Source of the DNA: Actinomycetota bacterium
Lineage (GTDB): Bacteria > Actinomycetota > Actinomycetes > Actinomycetales > Microbacteriaceae
Direction: 5' to 3'
NCBI GenBank assembly: GCA_018268455.1
Contig: JAFDWM010000290.1
Coordinates: 207,493-271,492 of the forward strand
DNA length: 64,000 bases
This document shows, piece after piece, positions 32,141 to 41,972 of the stretch. The notes under the pieces are model-generated. The model worked only from the letters and a program-made list of their open reading frames with translations, had not been told where the DNA came from and searched no databases. The stretch's first letter is position 1. Each line of letters opens with the position of its first letter. Made by a program: the position numbers and the translations under genes.

Positions 32141-32146
32141 GCCTCG

Positions 32147-32152
32147 ACGCTA
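32147..32152 (-). promoter_or_regulatory. -10 box of comEA-comEC
   Basis: TAGCGT on the minus strand, 6 bases before the comEA GTG; leaderless pattern. Confidence 0.55.
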
Positions 32153-32165
32153 CGAACGCGCCGCG

Positions 32166-32309
32166 ATGCGCGGGGCGGGCAGTACGCAACCCGTGCACAA
32201 CGCGCACCGCACGCCCGATGTGGAGGGCGATCGCGGCGTCCACGCCCGTCGACTCGTCGACGGCCGCCTGATCCGCCTGCTCGCGGAGAACTCGCTCGAG
32301 CTGCTGTAG
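32166..32309 (+). CDS. possible small protein, 47 residues
   Basis: An ATG-to-TAG frame between the divergent comEA and the convergent SGNH gene. About 41 of 47 third positions are G or C, the bias of real genes here, and the end (GRLIRLLAENSLELL) looks like an amphipathic helix. No recognised family. A TACGAA box 9 bases upstream is a weak promoter candidate. It could be a chance frame, since all frames are long at this GC content. Confidence 0.4.
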   Translation: MRGAGSTQPVHNAHRTPDVEGDRGVHARRLVDGRLIRLLAENSLELL

Positions 32310-32321
32310 CCGCTGCCGGTC

Positions 32322-34109
32322 TCAGCGCCCGAGCACGGCGCGCAGCGCGTCGGCGTAGTGCGGCGCGATGCTCGCATGGCCTGCCGGCGTGAGATGCACC
32401 GCGTCGGCCTGCTGCGCACCGTAGGTGCTCACCCACCCCGCCACGGAGATGGCGTGCACGCCGAGCTGCTCCGCCTGCTGGGTGACCACGGCATCCATCG
32501 CCCGGCGCGCGGCGTGCGCGGCGTCGCTGCGGCTCATCACCCCGGTCACGACGATGGGGGCGTTCGGATACACCGCGCGCAGGAGGTCCACCAGCTGCGC
32601 CTCGGCGGCCTGCACGTCGGCGGCACGCTTGCCCTGTGTCGCATCGTTGCCGCCCAGGGTGATGATCACGACGCCGGGATCCCCCTCCGGCAGCAGCACC
32701 AGGTCACGCGCGAAGCTCTCGGTGATTCCCGCCCTCGTCGGCGCCGCAGGAGCGAGATAGCCCGATCCCGGGTAACCGAACTTCACGATGTTCCCGAAAC
32801 CCGCGCCGCGGGCGCCCTGGTCGACCCAGGAGTCACCAGAGCACTGCGAATCGCAGATGAGCACGGCTGTTCCCCCGTCGACGGGGGTCTGCGGCACCGT
32901 CAGCAGGTGTCCCGCGCGCTGCACGGTCTGACCCTTGTCCCATGCCTGATGGATGCCGCGATCATCGGTCGTCGAGTCGGCCGTCGGCCAGCCGAAGCGC
33001 CCGGGATCGGCGAGCCACAGCGCGAGCATCGCCGGATCCAGCCGGAACACGGCGGCGCCCTCGTGCCACAGCAGCGCCCCGCCCGCGAAGCGCTGGTAGC
33101 GTCCGCCGGGCACGTCGGTCTTCTCTCCGGTCGGAAGCCCCAACTCACCCTGCGGGCCGCCGAGCTGCTCGTACCGCTGCTGGATGTCGCCGGCCGTGGT
33201 GGCGATGATCACGCTGCCCTCGTCGCCGTCCGTGCGATAGAGCACACCGCCCTGGAACGGCTGACTGGCTCCGCCGGTGAACGTCGTCGCCTCGGCGGTG
33301 GGCAGCCCGAGCGCACCGGAGGCCCCTCCACGCTCCTGGAACGCGCCGCGGAACGGCGCCTGCAGCGACACGGCGCCCGTGCCCGCCGACCACCACACCT
33401 CGCCGCCCTCGAATTCCTGCATGAGGCGGTCGCCGAACGCCTGCTGTCCGCTCTTCGGGTATCCGAGAGGCCCGGTCGTGCCGCCGGCCCTGCGGTGCGT
33501 GGCGGCGATGTCGGAGATCACCGGAATGGGAAGCCCGTCGCGCACGTAGATCGCGCCGTTGACGAAGTCCTGGGTGGGTGTGCCGTGGGGATCCCGCTGC
33601 TCCGCCCCGGTGGGCACGCCGAGCCCGCCGCGCACCCGCGCATTCTGCTGCCAGGTCTGCCACATCGTGCCGCGCACGAGCACAGAGGCCCCGGATCCGT
33701 CGATGAAGATGCCGGCGTGCTGGAACGCCTGCCACGGGCGGTCGGCGGATCCGCTCTCCTCGGCAGTCGGCACGCCGAACTCCTCGATCCCGCCCAGCTC
33801 ATCGAAGGCCTCGCCGATCGCGTTGCCGTACACGATGAAGGCGGGTCCGTGCGCGGCGGCGAAGATCCTGCCGCCGCGGAAGTCCTGCCGGCAGACGCCC
33901 TCGGTGCAGGCCTCGGTGTTCCAGGCGGCGCCCAGCCTGTCGCTGTGCTGATGCCACAGCACGCCGATCGCGCTCGTGTCGCTCACCGGGCGTGGCAGCT
34001 GCCATACGAGCAGCAGCCCCGCCCCGACGACGACGGCGACGCCGAGCAGTGCGCCCAGCAGGCGTCGCATGACGCGGATCCCGCGCGATCGGCTCCCCCC
34101 GGATCGCAC
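32322..34109 (-). CDS. membrane-anchored LGFP-repeat protein with SGNH/GDSL hydrolase domain
   Basis: A 595-residue protein with a basic N terminus and one membrane helix (about 15-37). Then about six LGFP-like repeats (EEFGVPTAE, GGLGVPTGA, GPLGYPKS, GALGLPTAE, GELGLPTGE, RFGWPT), which are linked to binding of the actinobacterial cell wall. The C-terminal part is an SGNH hydrolase: SGDSW as block I, ITLGGND as block III and DAVHLTPAGH with the catalytic Asp-His. It probably deacylates or de-esterifies a wall polymer. GTG at 34109 follows leuS by 6 bases; ATG at 34070 is an alternative start. Confidence 0.8.
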   Translation of the reverse strand: MRSGGSRSRGIRVMRRLLGALLGVAVVVGAGLLLVWQLPRPVSDTSAIGVLWHQHSDRLGAAWNTEACTEGVCRQDFRGGRIFAAAHGPAFIVYGNAIGEAFDELGGIEEFGVPTAEESGSADRPWQAFQHAGIFIDGSGASVLVRGTMWQTWQQNARVRGGLGVPTGAEQRDPHGTPTQDFVNGAIYVRDGLPIPVISDIAATHRRAGGTTGPLGYPKSGQQAFGDRLMQEFEGGEVWWSAGTGAVSLQAPFRGAFQERGGASGALGLPTAEATTFTGGASQPFQGGVLYRTDGDEGSVIIATTAGDIQQRYEQLGGPQGELGLPTGEKTDVPGGRYQRFAGGALLWHEGAAVFRLDPAMLALWLADPGRFGWPTADSTTDDRGIHQAWDKGQTVQRAGHLLTVPQTPVDGGTAVLICDSQCSGDSWVDQGARGAGFGNIVKFGYPGSGYLAPAAPTRAGITESFARDLVLLPEGDPGVVIITLGGNDATQGKRAADVQAAEAQLVDLLRAVYPNAPIVVTGVMSRSDAAHAARRAMDAVVTQQAEQLGVHAISVAGWVSTYGAQQADAVHLTPAGHASIAPHYADALRAVLGR

Positions 34110-34115
34110 GCGGGA

Positions 34116-36716
34116 TCAGCCCCTGATGGCGAAGTTGACGATCTTCGGTGCGCGCACGATGACGCGGACGATCTCCTTGCCCTCGAGCGCACGCTGCACC
34201 CGCTCATCGGCGCGGGCGAGCGCCTCGAGGTCGGCCTCGCCGATCTTGGCCGGGACCTCGAGCGTGGCGCGCACCTTGCCGTTGATCTGCACCGCGGTGG
34301 TCGCGGTGTCCTCGACCAGCAGCAGCGGATCCGCCGGCGCCCAGGTGACGAGGCCGACCGACGGCTCGTGCCCGAGGATCTCCCACATCTCCTCCGCCGT
34401 GTGCGGCGCGACGAGATCGAGCATCACGGCGACCGTCTCGGCGGCCTCGCGCACCGCGGGATCGGCGGCACCCGCGCCGGTGTCGATCGTCTTGCGGATC
34501 GCGTTGACCAGCTCCATCAGACGTGCGACGAGCACGTTGAACTTTGTCTGCTCCACGAGCGCGGGCGCCTCCGCCAGCAGATGGTGGGTCGCCCGGCGCA
34601 GTGCCGGATCCCCGCCATCGAAGATGGCATCAGCGGGGCTCGTGACGTCATGCGCGACGCGCAGCGCGCGGGCCAGGAACTTCTGCGCCCCGGTGGTCGA
34701 CACGTCCTTCCAGTCCTTGTCGTCCTCGACGGGGCCGGCGAACGCCAGCGCGACGCGCAGCGCGTCGGCGCCGTAGGCGTCGAGCTCCTCCTGGAACAGC
34801 ACCAGGTTGCCCTTGCTCTTGGACATCTTCGCGCCGTCCAGGATCACCATGCCCTGGTTGATCAGGCTGGAGAACGGCTCGGTGAAGTCGATCAGCCCCA
34901 TGTCGAACAGCACCTTGGTGATGAACCGGGCGTAGAGCAGGTGCAGGATGGCGTGCTCGACGCCACCGATGTACGAGTCGATCGGCGCCCAGCGGCGTGC
35001 CTCGTCGGTGTCGAAGGCCACCGTGTCACTGTTCGGAGACAGGAAGCGCAGGAAGTACCAGGAGCTGTCCACGAACGTGTCCATGGTGTCGGGGTCGCGC
35101 AGCGCCGGCTCGCCCGTACCGGGCACGGACGTCTGCACCCACGTGGTCGCGGCGCCCAGCGGCGACGAGCCCTTCGGAGACAGATCCAGACCCTCGATGC
35201 TGGGCAGGCGCACGGGCAGCTGCTCCTCGGGCACCGGCACGATCTCGCCGTCCTGCGTGTGCAGCATCGGGATCGGCGTGCCCCAGAACCGCTGGCGCGA
35301 GATCAGCCAATCACGGAGGCGATAGTTCTTGGCGGCTCGACCGGTGCCGGCGGCCTCCAGCTGCTCGATCGCGCGGGCGATCGCGTTGCGCTTGGACAGG
35401 CCGTTCAGCTCGCCGGAGTTGATCATCCGTCCGTCGCCGGTCAGCGCGATCCCGGTCTTCGCCGGATTCTGGTCGTCGAGCGACTCCAGCGGCTCGATCG
35501 GCACGCCGTCCTCATCGACCTCGATCACGGGCATCGCCCCGGTGATCGGCGCTGTCGTGTCGACGACGACGCGGATCGGCAGGTCGAAGGCGCGCGCGAA
35601 GTCGAGGTCGCGCTGGTCGTGCGCGGGCACGGCCATGACCGCGCCGTGTCCGTAGTCGGCCAGCACGTAGTCCGCGGCCCAGATGGGCAGGCGCTCACCG
35701 TTGACAGGGTTGATCGCGAACCGGTCCAGGAACACGCCGGTCTTCGGCCGGTCGGTCGCCTGCCGGTCGATCTCGCTCGTCTTCTGCACCTGCGCGAGGT
35801 ACTCGGAGAAGCGCATCCGCACCTCCGCCGACGACCCGGCGGCCAGTTCGGCGGCCAGATCGGAATCGGGGGCGACGACCATGAAGGTGGCCCCGTGCAG
35901 GGTGTCAGGGCGCGTGGAGAACACCGTGACGACGCCCTCGCGACCCTCGATCGCGAAGTCGACGTCGGCGCCGATCGAGCGGCCGATCCAGTTGCGCTGC
36001 ATCTGCAGCACCTTGTGCGGCCAGAAGCCCTCCAGCTGGTTCAGGTCGTCCAGCAGCCGGTCGGCGTAGTCGGTGATCTTGAAGTACCACTGGGTGAGGT
36101 TCTTCTTCACGACCTCGGCGCCGCAGCGCTCACAGCGCCCGTCGACGACCTGCTCGTTCGCGAGCACGGTCTGGTCGTTCGGGCACCAGTTCACCGGGCT
36201 CTTCCTGCGGTACGCCAGGCCGCGCTCGTACAGCTTCAGGAACAGCCACTGGTTCCAGCGGTAGTACTCCTCGTCGGAGGTGTGCAGCTCGCGGCTCCAG
36301 TCGAAGGAGACGCCGTAGGTCTGGAAGCTCGCCTTCTGCTGGTCGATGTTCTGATACGTCCACTCACGCGGATCCGCTCCGCGCCGGATCGCGGCGTTCT
36401 CGGCCGGCAGGCCGAACGAGTCCCAGCCGATCGGGTTGAGCACGTTGTGCCCGCGGTGACGCCAGAACCGCGCCACGATGTCGGAGTAGAGGTAGTTCTC
36501 GGCGTGCCCCATGTGCAGGTCACCCGACGGGTACGGGAACATCGCCAGGACGTACTTGCGGGGCCGCACGTCGTCGGATCCACCGGCCTGGAACGTCTTG
36601 TGCTCGGCCCAGTAGGTCTGCCACTTCGTCTGGAGCGCGTGCACCGACAGCGGCTCGTCTGCGCTCGACGCAGGGGAAGCAGTGGGTGACGGGTTCTCAG
36701 ACAACGCGACGACCAT
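34116..36716 (-). CDS. leuS: leucyl-tRNA synthetase
   Basis: Class I synthetase of 866 residues. HIGH motif appears as [18 protein letters not shown] as [10 protein letters not shown], with the CP1 editing domain between and the anticodon-binding domain at the C terminus. The start is ATG at 36716 in a weak site; a TTG six codons on is possible. A 28-bp perfect palindrome stands 15 bases before the start. The GDSL gene follows closely and may be co-transcribed. Confidence 0.97.
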   Translation of the reverse strand: MVVALSENPSPTASPASSADEPLSVHALQTKWQTYWAEHKTFQAGGSDDVRPRKYVLAMFPYPSGDLHMGHAENYLYSDIVARFWRHRGHNVLNPIGWDSFGLPAENAAIRRGADPREWTYQNIDQQKASFQTYGVSFDWSRELHTSDEEYYRWNQWLFLKLYERGLAYRRKSPVNWCPNDQTVLANEQVVDGRCERCGAEVVKKNLTQWYFKITDYADRLLDDLNQLEGFWPHKVLQMQRNWIGRSIGADVDFAIEGREGVVTVFSTRPDTLHGATFMVVAPDSDLAAELAAGSSAEVRMRFSEYLAQVQKTSEIDRQATDRPKTGVFLDRFAINPVNGERLPIWAADYVLADYGHGAVMAVPAHDQRDLDFARAFDLPIRVVVDTTAPITGAMPVIEVDEDGVPIEPLESLDDQNPAKTGIALTGDGRMINSGELNGLSKRNAIARAIEQLEAAGTGRAAKNYRLRDWLISRQRFWGTPIPMLHTQDGEIVPVPEEQLPVRLPSIEGLDLSPKGSSPLGAATTWVQTSVPGTGEPALRDPDTMDTFVDSSWYFLRFLSPNSDTVAFDTDEARRWAPIDSYIGGVEHAILHLLYARFITKVLFDMGLIDFTEPFSSLINQGMVILDGAKMSKSKGNLVLFQEELDAYGADALRVALAFAGPVEDDKDWKDVSTTGAQKFLARALRVAHDVTSPADAIFDGGDPALRRATHHLLAEAPALVEQTKFNVLVARLMELVNAIRKTIDTGAGAADPAVREAAETVAVMLDLVAPHTAEEMWEILGHEPSVGLVTWAPADPLLLVEDTATTAVQINGKVRATLEVPAKIGEADLEALARADERVQRALEGKEIVRVIVRAPKIVNFAIRG

Positions 36717-36731
36717 TCTCTGTGCAGCGGG

Positions 36732-36759
36732 TGGAGAGGCCCTGATCAGGGCCTCTCCA
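36732..36759. repeat. 28-bp perfect palindrome in the leuS promoter region
   Basis: Both halves read TGGAGAGGCCCTGA on opposite strands with no spacer. A GATAAT/TAATCT -10-like box abuts its upstream side for leuS, so it would lie at the very 5' end of the leuS mRNA. It could be an operator or a 5' hairpin that affects stability. Confidence 0.7.
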
Positions 36760-36843
36760 GATTATCCCAGGCCGGGTGGCACCCGCCCGCCGGCACCTCA
36801 GGGGGCCTTCGCGCGCAGCCGGGCATGGGAGACTGGTACCGCT

Positions 36844-37887
36844 ATGTCCTCCCCCTCCCCCCGGCCGGAGCGGATCCACTGGTTCGCCCGCCTCGAACAC
36901 CGCTTCCACGCGTGGCGCGAACGGCGCGCACGCCGACGCGGCCGCACCGCCACCATCGTGCCGTTCCCCGGCTACGGCGGACCCGGCTGGGTGCGCGTGG
37001 TGGGCCGGGTGCTGATCCTGCCGAAGAGCCGCACCGACGCGAAGGCCGGCAAGGACGCCAGCGTGCGCGGCTGGCGCAGCTTCGTGGGCATCCCGGTGAG
37101 CTTCGCGACGGTCACGATCACGATCGCCGGGGTCACGCACGAGGTCACCGCCGACCGCGGCGGTGTCGTCGACTGCCGCATCCCGGCCGATCTCGCCGCG
37201 GGCTGGCAGGAGATGACGATGGCGGTGGAGGCGCAGGATCCGATCCCGGCGCGCGTGTTCGTCGTCGCCGAGGACGTGCGCTTCGGCGTGGTCTCCGACG
37301 TGGACGACACGGTCATGGTCACGGCTCTGCCCCGTCCGCTGATCGCCGCGTGGAACTCGTTCGTCGTCGACGAGCACGCTCGCACCCCGGTGCCGGGCAT
37401 GGCGGTGCTGCTCGAGCGGCTGATGCGGGACAACCCCGGCTCGCCCATGATCTACCTCTCCACCGGGGCGTGGAACATCGCACCCACCCTCAACCGATTC
37501 CTGTCCCGCCACCTCTTCCCCGCCGGGGCGATGCTGCTGACCGACTGGGGCCCCACGCACGACCGCTGGTTCCGCAGCGGCCGCGACCACAAGCTCGGCA
37601 ACCTCGCCCGCCTCGCCGAGGAGTTCCCGCACGTGCGCTGGCTGCTGATCGGCGACGACGGACAGCACGACGAGGCGATCTACGGGCAGTTCCTCGTGGA
37701 GCACCCCGACAACGTCGCCGCCGTCGCGATCCGTCGGCTGCTGCCCGCCGAAGCCGTGCTCGCGGGCGGACGCACGGGAGGCCGCGACGAGGAGATCGCC
37801 GACGGCGGCGACCCCGTGCCGTGGGTGAGCGCGGAGGACGGCGCCGGCATCCTCGACACGCTGATCACCGCCGGCGTCGTGCGCTGA
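36844..37887 (+). CDS. App1-family phosphatidate phosphatase (DUF2183)
   Basis: A 347-residue protein. The C-terminal half carries the HAD-like VSDVDDTVM motif (DxDxT, about residue 155) and STGAWN, the marks of the DUF2183/App1 catalytic domain; yeast App1 is a phosphatidate phosphatase. The N-terminal part is basic (RERRARRRGR) and may meet membrane lipid. The ATG at 36844 gives a natural N terminus. Next gene starts 2 bases after the stop. Confidence 0.85.
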   Translation: MSSPSPRPERIHWFARLEHRFHAWRERRARRRGRTATIVPFPGYGGPGWVRVVGRVLILPKSRTDAKAGKDASVRGWRSFVGIPVSFATVTITIAGVTHEVTADRGGVVDCRIPADLAAGWQEMTMAVEAQDPIPARVFVVAEDVRFGVVSDVDDTVMVTALPRPLIAAWNSFVVDEHARTPVPGMAVLLERLMRDNPGSPMIYLSTGAWNIAPTLNRFLSRHLFPAGAMLLTDWGPTHDRWFRSGRDHKLGNLARLAEEFPHVRWLLIGDDGQHDEAIYGQFLVEHPDNVAAVAIRRLLPAEAVLAGGRTGGRDEEIADGGDPVPWVSAEDGAGILDTLITAGVVR

Positions 37888-37889
37888 AC

Positions 37890-38822
37890 ATGCTCTCCGC
37901 CCCCGAGACGGCCGCCCTTCCCGTCCGGCCCGCGCCGCGGAGCCGGCTGGACCGGGGCGACTGGACGGCTCGCGCCGCAGCGCATGCCGAGCGGGCCGAC
38001 GCACTGACGGCGGAGCACCGGGCGCGGCAGGCGCGCGGCGAGAAGCACCCCGTGCGCGACTTCCTGTTCACCTACTACGGGTACAAGCCGGGCCTGCTCC
38101 GGCGCTGGCATCCCGGCGCCGGGGTCGCTCTGGAGGACGCTGCGGAGCGGGCCGGCTGGCGGTGGTACTCCCCCGTCGCCGCGGCTCCCGGATCCGGCGA
38201 TGCCGGGAGCTCGCGATCGCGCGGTCCGGCCCTCGCACCCGACGCTGCAGTCTTCGCCGCGGACAAACCGGAGCTCGCGGCGCTCGTGCAGACGATGCTC
38301 GTCCGCACCGCTGCCCGCCCCGGCCAGTTCGGATGCTTCGGCCTGCACGAGTGGGCGATGGTCTACCGCGCTCCCGAGCACCGCCACCCTGTACCGCTGC
38401 GACTCGGTCAGGCCGGCACCGATGCCGTGGTCGAGGCCGGCGATCTGCGCTGCACGCACATCGACGCGTTCCGGTTCTTCACCCCGGAGGCCGTGCCGCG
38501 CAACAGGTTGGCGCCGACCCGCGACACCCAGCCGCAGCTCGAGCAGCCGGGCTGCCTGCACGCCGGCATGGATGTGTACAAGTGGGCGATGAAGCTCGGC
38601 CCGCTCGTACCGGGCGAGCTGCTGCTGGACGCCTTCGAGCTCGCGCGCGACATCCGGGTCCTCGATATGGAGGCAGCTCCCTACGACCTGTCGGACTGGG
38701 GCGTGGTGCCGGTGCGCATCGAGACGGCCGAGGGCAAGGCCGAGTACGTGCGCCGCCAGCGCGGCTTCGCCGAGCGCGGCAACGCGCTGCGGCAGCGGAT
38801 CCTCGACGCCTGGCTCGGCTGA
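37890..38822 (+). CDS. conserved protein of the type annotated as 3-methyladenine DNA glycosylase
   Basis: A 310-residue soluble protein with conserved RDFLFTYYGYKPGLLRRWHPG, FGCFGLHEWAMVYR and PGCLHAGMDVYKWAMKLGPLVP. This family is often labelled 3-methyladenine DNA glycosylase in actinobacteria, but I see no helix-hairpin-helix GPD or AAG motif, so the label is doubtful. It starts 2 bases after the App1 stop, so the two are likely one operon. Confidence 0.7.
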   Translation: MLSAPETAALPVRPAPRSRLDRGDWTARAAAHAERADALTAEHRARQARGEKHPVRDFLFTYYGYKPGLLRRWHPGAGVALEDAAERAGWRWYSPVAAAPGSGDAGSSRSRGPALAPDAAVFAADKPELAALVQTMLVRTAARPGQFGCFGLHEWAMVYRAPEHRHPVPLRLGQAGTDAVVEAGDLRCTHIDAFRFFTPEAVPRNRLAPTRDTQPQLEQPGCLHAGMDVYKWAMKLGPLVPGELLLDAFELARDIRVLDMEAAPYDLSDWGVVPVRIETAEGKAEYVRRQRGFAERGNALRQRILDAWLG

Positions 38823-38936
38823 CGGCCTCACGCGACCCGCACCGCCGGTGCCCCCGGTCCGCGGCGACGGGCTGCCGCCGGGCGCGGACCGGCCGAACCG
38901 GGCGAAACCGGAGTGCCGCGATGTCGCGGGAATCGA

Positions 38937-38987
38937 TTGCGCAACCACTTGGTCAAGTGCTACCGTCATCTTTAGCGACCAACTGGT
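38937..38987 (+). promoter_or_regulatory. promoter with two ACCAnnTGGT operators, MFS-FAD dehydrogenase operon
   Basis: -35 TTGCGC (38937-38942), 18-base spacer, -10 TACCGT (38961-38966). Operator 1 ACCACTTGGT (38944-38953) lies between the boxes and operator 2 ACCAACTGGT (38978-38987) just after the start point. Centres are 34 bp apart. The pair recurs before the sulfatase at 43260 with the same spacing. Confidence 0.75.
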
Positions 38988-39014
38988 CAAGACCACTCGA
39001 ATGATTGGACGACG

Positions 39015-40271
39015 ATGACGTCGGGATCCATCCCTCTGACGGACGCGCCGGCGGTGCCGCGCGTCTCACGCAAGCTGGTCGCCTCGCTCGGCCTCGGCAA
39101 CATCGGCACCTTCATGACCTGGGGCGCCGTGCCCAGCGTGCTCCTCGCTCTGCAGATGAACGACCTCGACGCCGGCAGCAAGGAGGCCAATCTCGCCCTC
39201 GCGTCGGTGCTGGGCGCGATCATCTCCACCGCGTCGCAGCCGGTCTGGGGCCTGCTCTCCGACCGTGCCCGCACCCGCTGGGGACGCCGTGCGCCGTTCA
39301 TCCTGACCCTGGCCATCGGCGGCGCGATCTCGATGTTCGCGATCTCGCAGGCCAGCACGCTGTGGATGATCGTCGCGGGCTGGTGCCTCATCCACGTGCT
39401 CGTCACCGGCATGCAGGGCGCACTCGAGGCCGTGCTCCCGGACCGCGTGCCGGAGGCGCTGCGCGGCATCGGCGCCGCGGCCCTCGGGCTCGGCGCCATG
39501 TTCGGCGTGCTCATCGGCCAGCTCACCGCGGCGATGCTGGTCAAGAAGGGCTACCTGATCGCCTACGGCTTCGTGGCGCTGGTGCTGGTGCTGGTCGCCG
39601 TGCTGTTCGTCGTGCTGAACCCGGATGTCGACAACCGCGATCGGCCGCGCGAGAAGCTCGACTGGCGCAGCCTGCCCGCCAAGCTCTGGGTCAACCCGCG
39701 CAAGCACCCGGACTTCGCGTGGACCTTCTGGGGGCGCCTGCTCATGCTGCTCGGCTTCAACATGGTGCAGAACTTCCAGCTCTACATCGTGATGGACTAC
39801 ATCGGTGTCGGCAAGGACGCCGCCCTCGGCCTCACCCCTGTGCTCGCCGTGTGCAGCCTCGGCGCATCGCTCATCTCCATCCCGCTGTCGGGATGGCTCT
39901 CCGACCGCACCGGCCGTCGCAAGCCCTGGGTGATCGCGTCGGCGCTGCTCATCGGCGTAGCGCTGCTGCTGCCGTTCTTCTCCGCCACCGTCCCGACGAT
40001 GATCGCCACGGCGAGCATCGGCGGGTTCGGATTCGGGATGTACCGCGCGGTCGACCTGTCGCTGATCTCGCTCGTGCTGCCGAACGCCGACGACAACGGC
40101 AAGGACCTCGGCATCGCCGGCATCGCGTCCAACATCGGCGACATCGTCGCCCCGGCGGCATCCGGCTTCGTCATCCTCACCCTGGGCGGGTACCGACCGC
40201 TGTTCCTCGTCGCCTTCGCCCTGTGCGTCATCGGTGCGGTCTGCGTGATGTTCGTGCGTTCGGTCCGCTGA
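39015..40271 (+). CDS. MFS transporter of the sulfatase/glycosidase regulon
   Basis: A 418-residue 12-helix carrier. LLSDRARTRWGRRAPFIL (loop 2-3) and LSGWLSDRTGRRKPW (loop 8-9) are MFS signatures resembling glycoside/SLC45-type carriers. It is the first gene after the paired-operator promoter and precedes the FAD dehydrogenase by 11 bases. By context it imports the substrate of the sulfatases and GH3 enzyme. Confidence 0.88.
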   Translation: MTSGSIPLTDAPAVPRVSRKLVASLGLGNIGTFMTWGAVPSVLLALQMNDLDAGSKEANLALASVLGAIISTASQPVWGLLSDRARTRWGRRAPFILTLAIGGAISMFAISQASTLWMIVAGWCLIHVLVTGMQGALEAVLPDRVPEALRGIGAAALGLGAMFGVLIGQLTAAMLVKKGYLIAYGFVALVLVLVAVLFVVLNPDVDNRDRPREKLDWRSLPAKLWVNPRKHPDFAWTFWGRLLMLLGFNMVQNFQLYIVMDYIGVGKDAALGLTPVLAVCSLGASLISIPLSGWLSDRTGRRKPWVIASALLIGVALLLPFFSATVPTMIATASIGGFGFGMYRAVDLSLISLVLPNADDNGKDLGIAGIASNIGDIVAPAASGFVILTLGGYRPLFLVAFALCVIGAVCVMFVRSVR

Positions 40272-40282
40272 CGGGGGATCCG

Positions 40283-41953
40283 ATGGATGCTGATGTGATC
40301 GTCGTCGGAGCAGGCCTGTCCGGCATGGTGGCGGCCCTCGAGGCGCACCGCCGGGGCAAGCGCGTGATCATCGTCGACCAGGAGGGCGAGCAGAACCTCG
40401 GCGGGCAGGCGTTCTGGTCGTTCGGCGGCCTGTTCCTCGTGAACAGCCCGGAGCAGCGCCGGCTCGGGATCAGGGACAGCGCAGAACTCGCCTGGTCGGA
40501 CTGGCAGGGCACGGCGGGCTGGGATCGGCTGGACGGCGAGCGCCCGCAGGACGAGTGGGCGCAGCAGTGGGGGCGCGCCTTCGTGGAGTTCGCCGCCGGC
40601 GACCTGCGCGGCTGGCTGCGCCGCCATCGCGTCTCGCTCACGCCGGTGGTCGGCTGGGCCGAGCGCGGGGGCAGCACCGCCCATGGCCACGGCAACTCCG
40701 TGCCGCGCTTCCACGTCCCGTGGGGCACCGGCACCGGCGTCGCACTGCCGATCGTCCGGCTGGTGCGCGATGCCGTCGCCACCGGGCGCGTGCGGCTGGC
40801 GTTCCGTCACCGCGTCGACGGCCTGATCACCGAGGGCGGGGTCGTGACCGGCATCACGGGCACCGTGCTCGAGGACGACCCCGGGCCCCGCGGTGCGGCC
40901 AGCAGCAGGACGCCCGTGCGCGACTTCACCCTGCGCGCACCGGCGGTGATCGTCTGCTCCGGCGGCATCGGCGGCGCTCACGACCTCGTACGCGCGCACT
41001 GGCCCGAGCGCCTGGGATCCGCACCGAGGAGCATGATCACCGGCGTGCCTGCCTACGTCGACGGCCGGATGCTCTCCATCGCCGCGACCGCGGGCGCACG
41101 ACTGGTCAATGAGGACCGGATGTGGCATTACACCGAGGGGATCCGCAACTGGGATCCGATCTGGCCGACGCACGGCATCCGCATCCTCCCCGGCCCCTCG
41201 CCGATCTGGCTCGACGCGCTCGGGCGACGCCTGCCCGCCCCGGCGCTGCCGGGTTTCGACACGCTGGAGACCCTGCGGCGCCTGCGCACGACCCCGGATC
41301 TCGCCGCACACGACCATTCCTGGTTCATCATGACGAAGCGGATGCTCGCGAAGGAGGTCGCACTGTCGGGCTCGGAGCAGAACCCCGACATCACCAACCG
41401 CGACTACCGGCTGATGGCCCGCACACGCCTCGGCGGTCTCGTCCCCGGCCCCGTCGCCGACTTCGTGCGCCACGGCGCCGACTTCGTGACCGCCGATTCG
41501 GCCGATTCCCTGGTGCGGCGGATGAACGCGATCACGGGTGACGACCTGCTCGACGTCGCCACCGTGCAGCGCCAACTGCAGGCGCGCGATCTTCAGCTGC
41601 GCAACGACTTCACGAAGGACGCGCAGATCATGGCCGTGCGCAATGCGCGCGCCTCGCGCGCGGACCGCATGACCCGGGTGACGCCGCTGCACCGGATGCT
41701 GGATCCGAAGGAGGGTCCGCTGGTCGGCATCCGCCTGCACACTCTCACCCGCAAGAGTCTGGGCGGACTGCAGACCGACCTGTCGGGCCGTGTGCGCGCT
41801 CAGAACGGCGAGGTCGTCGCCGGGCTCTATGCAGCCGGCGAAGCGGCCGGATTCGGCGGCGGCGGCGTGCACGGCTACCGCGCCCTGGAGGGCACGTTCC
41901 TGGGCGGTTGCATCTTCAGCGGGATGCGCGCGGGACAGGGCGCGGCCGCCTGA
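40283..41953 (+). CDS. FAD-binding dehydrogenase (fumarate reductase/KstD-like flavoprotein)
   Basis: A 556-residue flavoprotein. The N terminus is a Rossmann fold, DVIVVGAGLSGMVAALEA, with VDQEGEQNLGGQAFWSFGGLF; the C terminus has GLYAAGEAAGFGGGGVHGYRALEGTFLGGCI, the flavin-closing segment of the fumarate reductase/3-ketosteroid dehydrogenase superfamily. It resembles the actinobacterial FAD-binding dehydrogenases of unknown substrate. In operon with the MFS carrier. Its role may be oxidation of the released aglycone or sugar; that is inference. Confidence 0.85.
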   Translation: MDADVIVVGAGLSGMVAALEAHRRGKRVIIVDQEGEQNLGGQAFWSFGGLFLVNSPEQRRLGIRDSAELAWSDWQGTAGWDRLDGERPQDEWAQQWGRAFVEFAAGDLRGWLRRHRVSLTPVVGWAERGGSTAHGHGNSVPRFHVPWGTGTGVALPIVRLVRDAVATGRVRLAFRHRVDGLITEGGVVTGITGTVLEDDPGPRGAASSRTPVRDFTLRAPAVIVCSGGIGGAHDLVRAHWPERLGSAPRSMITGVPAYVDGRMLSIAATAGARLVNEDRMWHYTEGIRNWDPIWPTHGIRILPGPSPIWLDALGRRLPAPALPGFDTLETLRRLRTTPDLAAHDHSWFIMTKRMLAKEVALSGSEQNPDITNRDYRLMARTRLGGLVPGPVADFVRHGADFVTADSADSLVRRMNAITGDDLLDVATVQRQLQARDLQLRNDFTKDAQIMAVRNARASRADRMTRVTPLHRMLDPKEGPLVGIRLHTLTRKSLGGLQTDLSGRVRAQNGEVVAGLYAAGEAAGFGGGGVHGYRALEGTFLGGCIFSGMRAGQGAAA

Positions 41954-41972
41954 CGCGGCGATGCGAGCCGGG

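Noticed and set aside
32358-36689. A 1443-codon open frame on the plus strand
   Set aside because: It is antisense to the SGNH gene and leuS, both with strong family motifs; at this GC content long antisense frames are common. The product has no recognisable domain.
37890-38822. Confident 3-methyladenine DNA glycosylase
   Set aside because: The label is common for this family, but no glycosylase motif or catalytic Asp context is visible.
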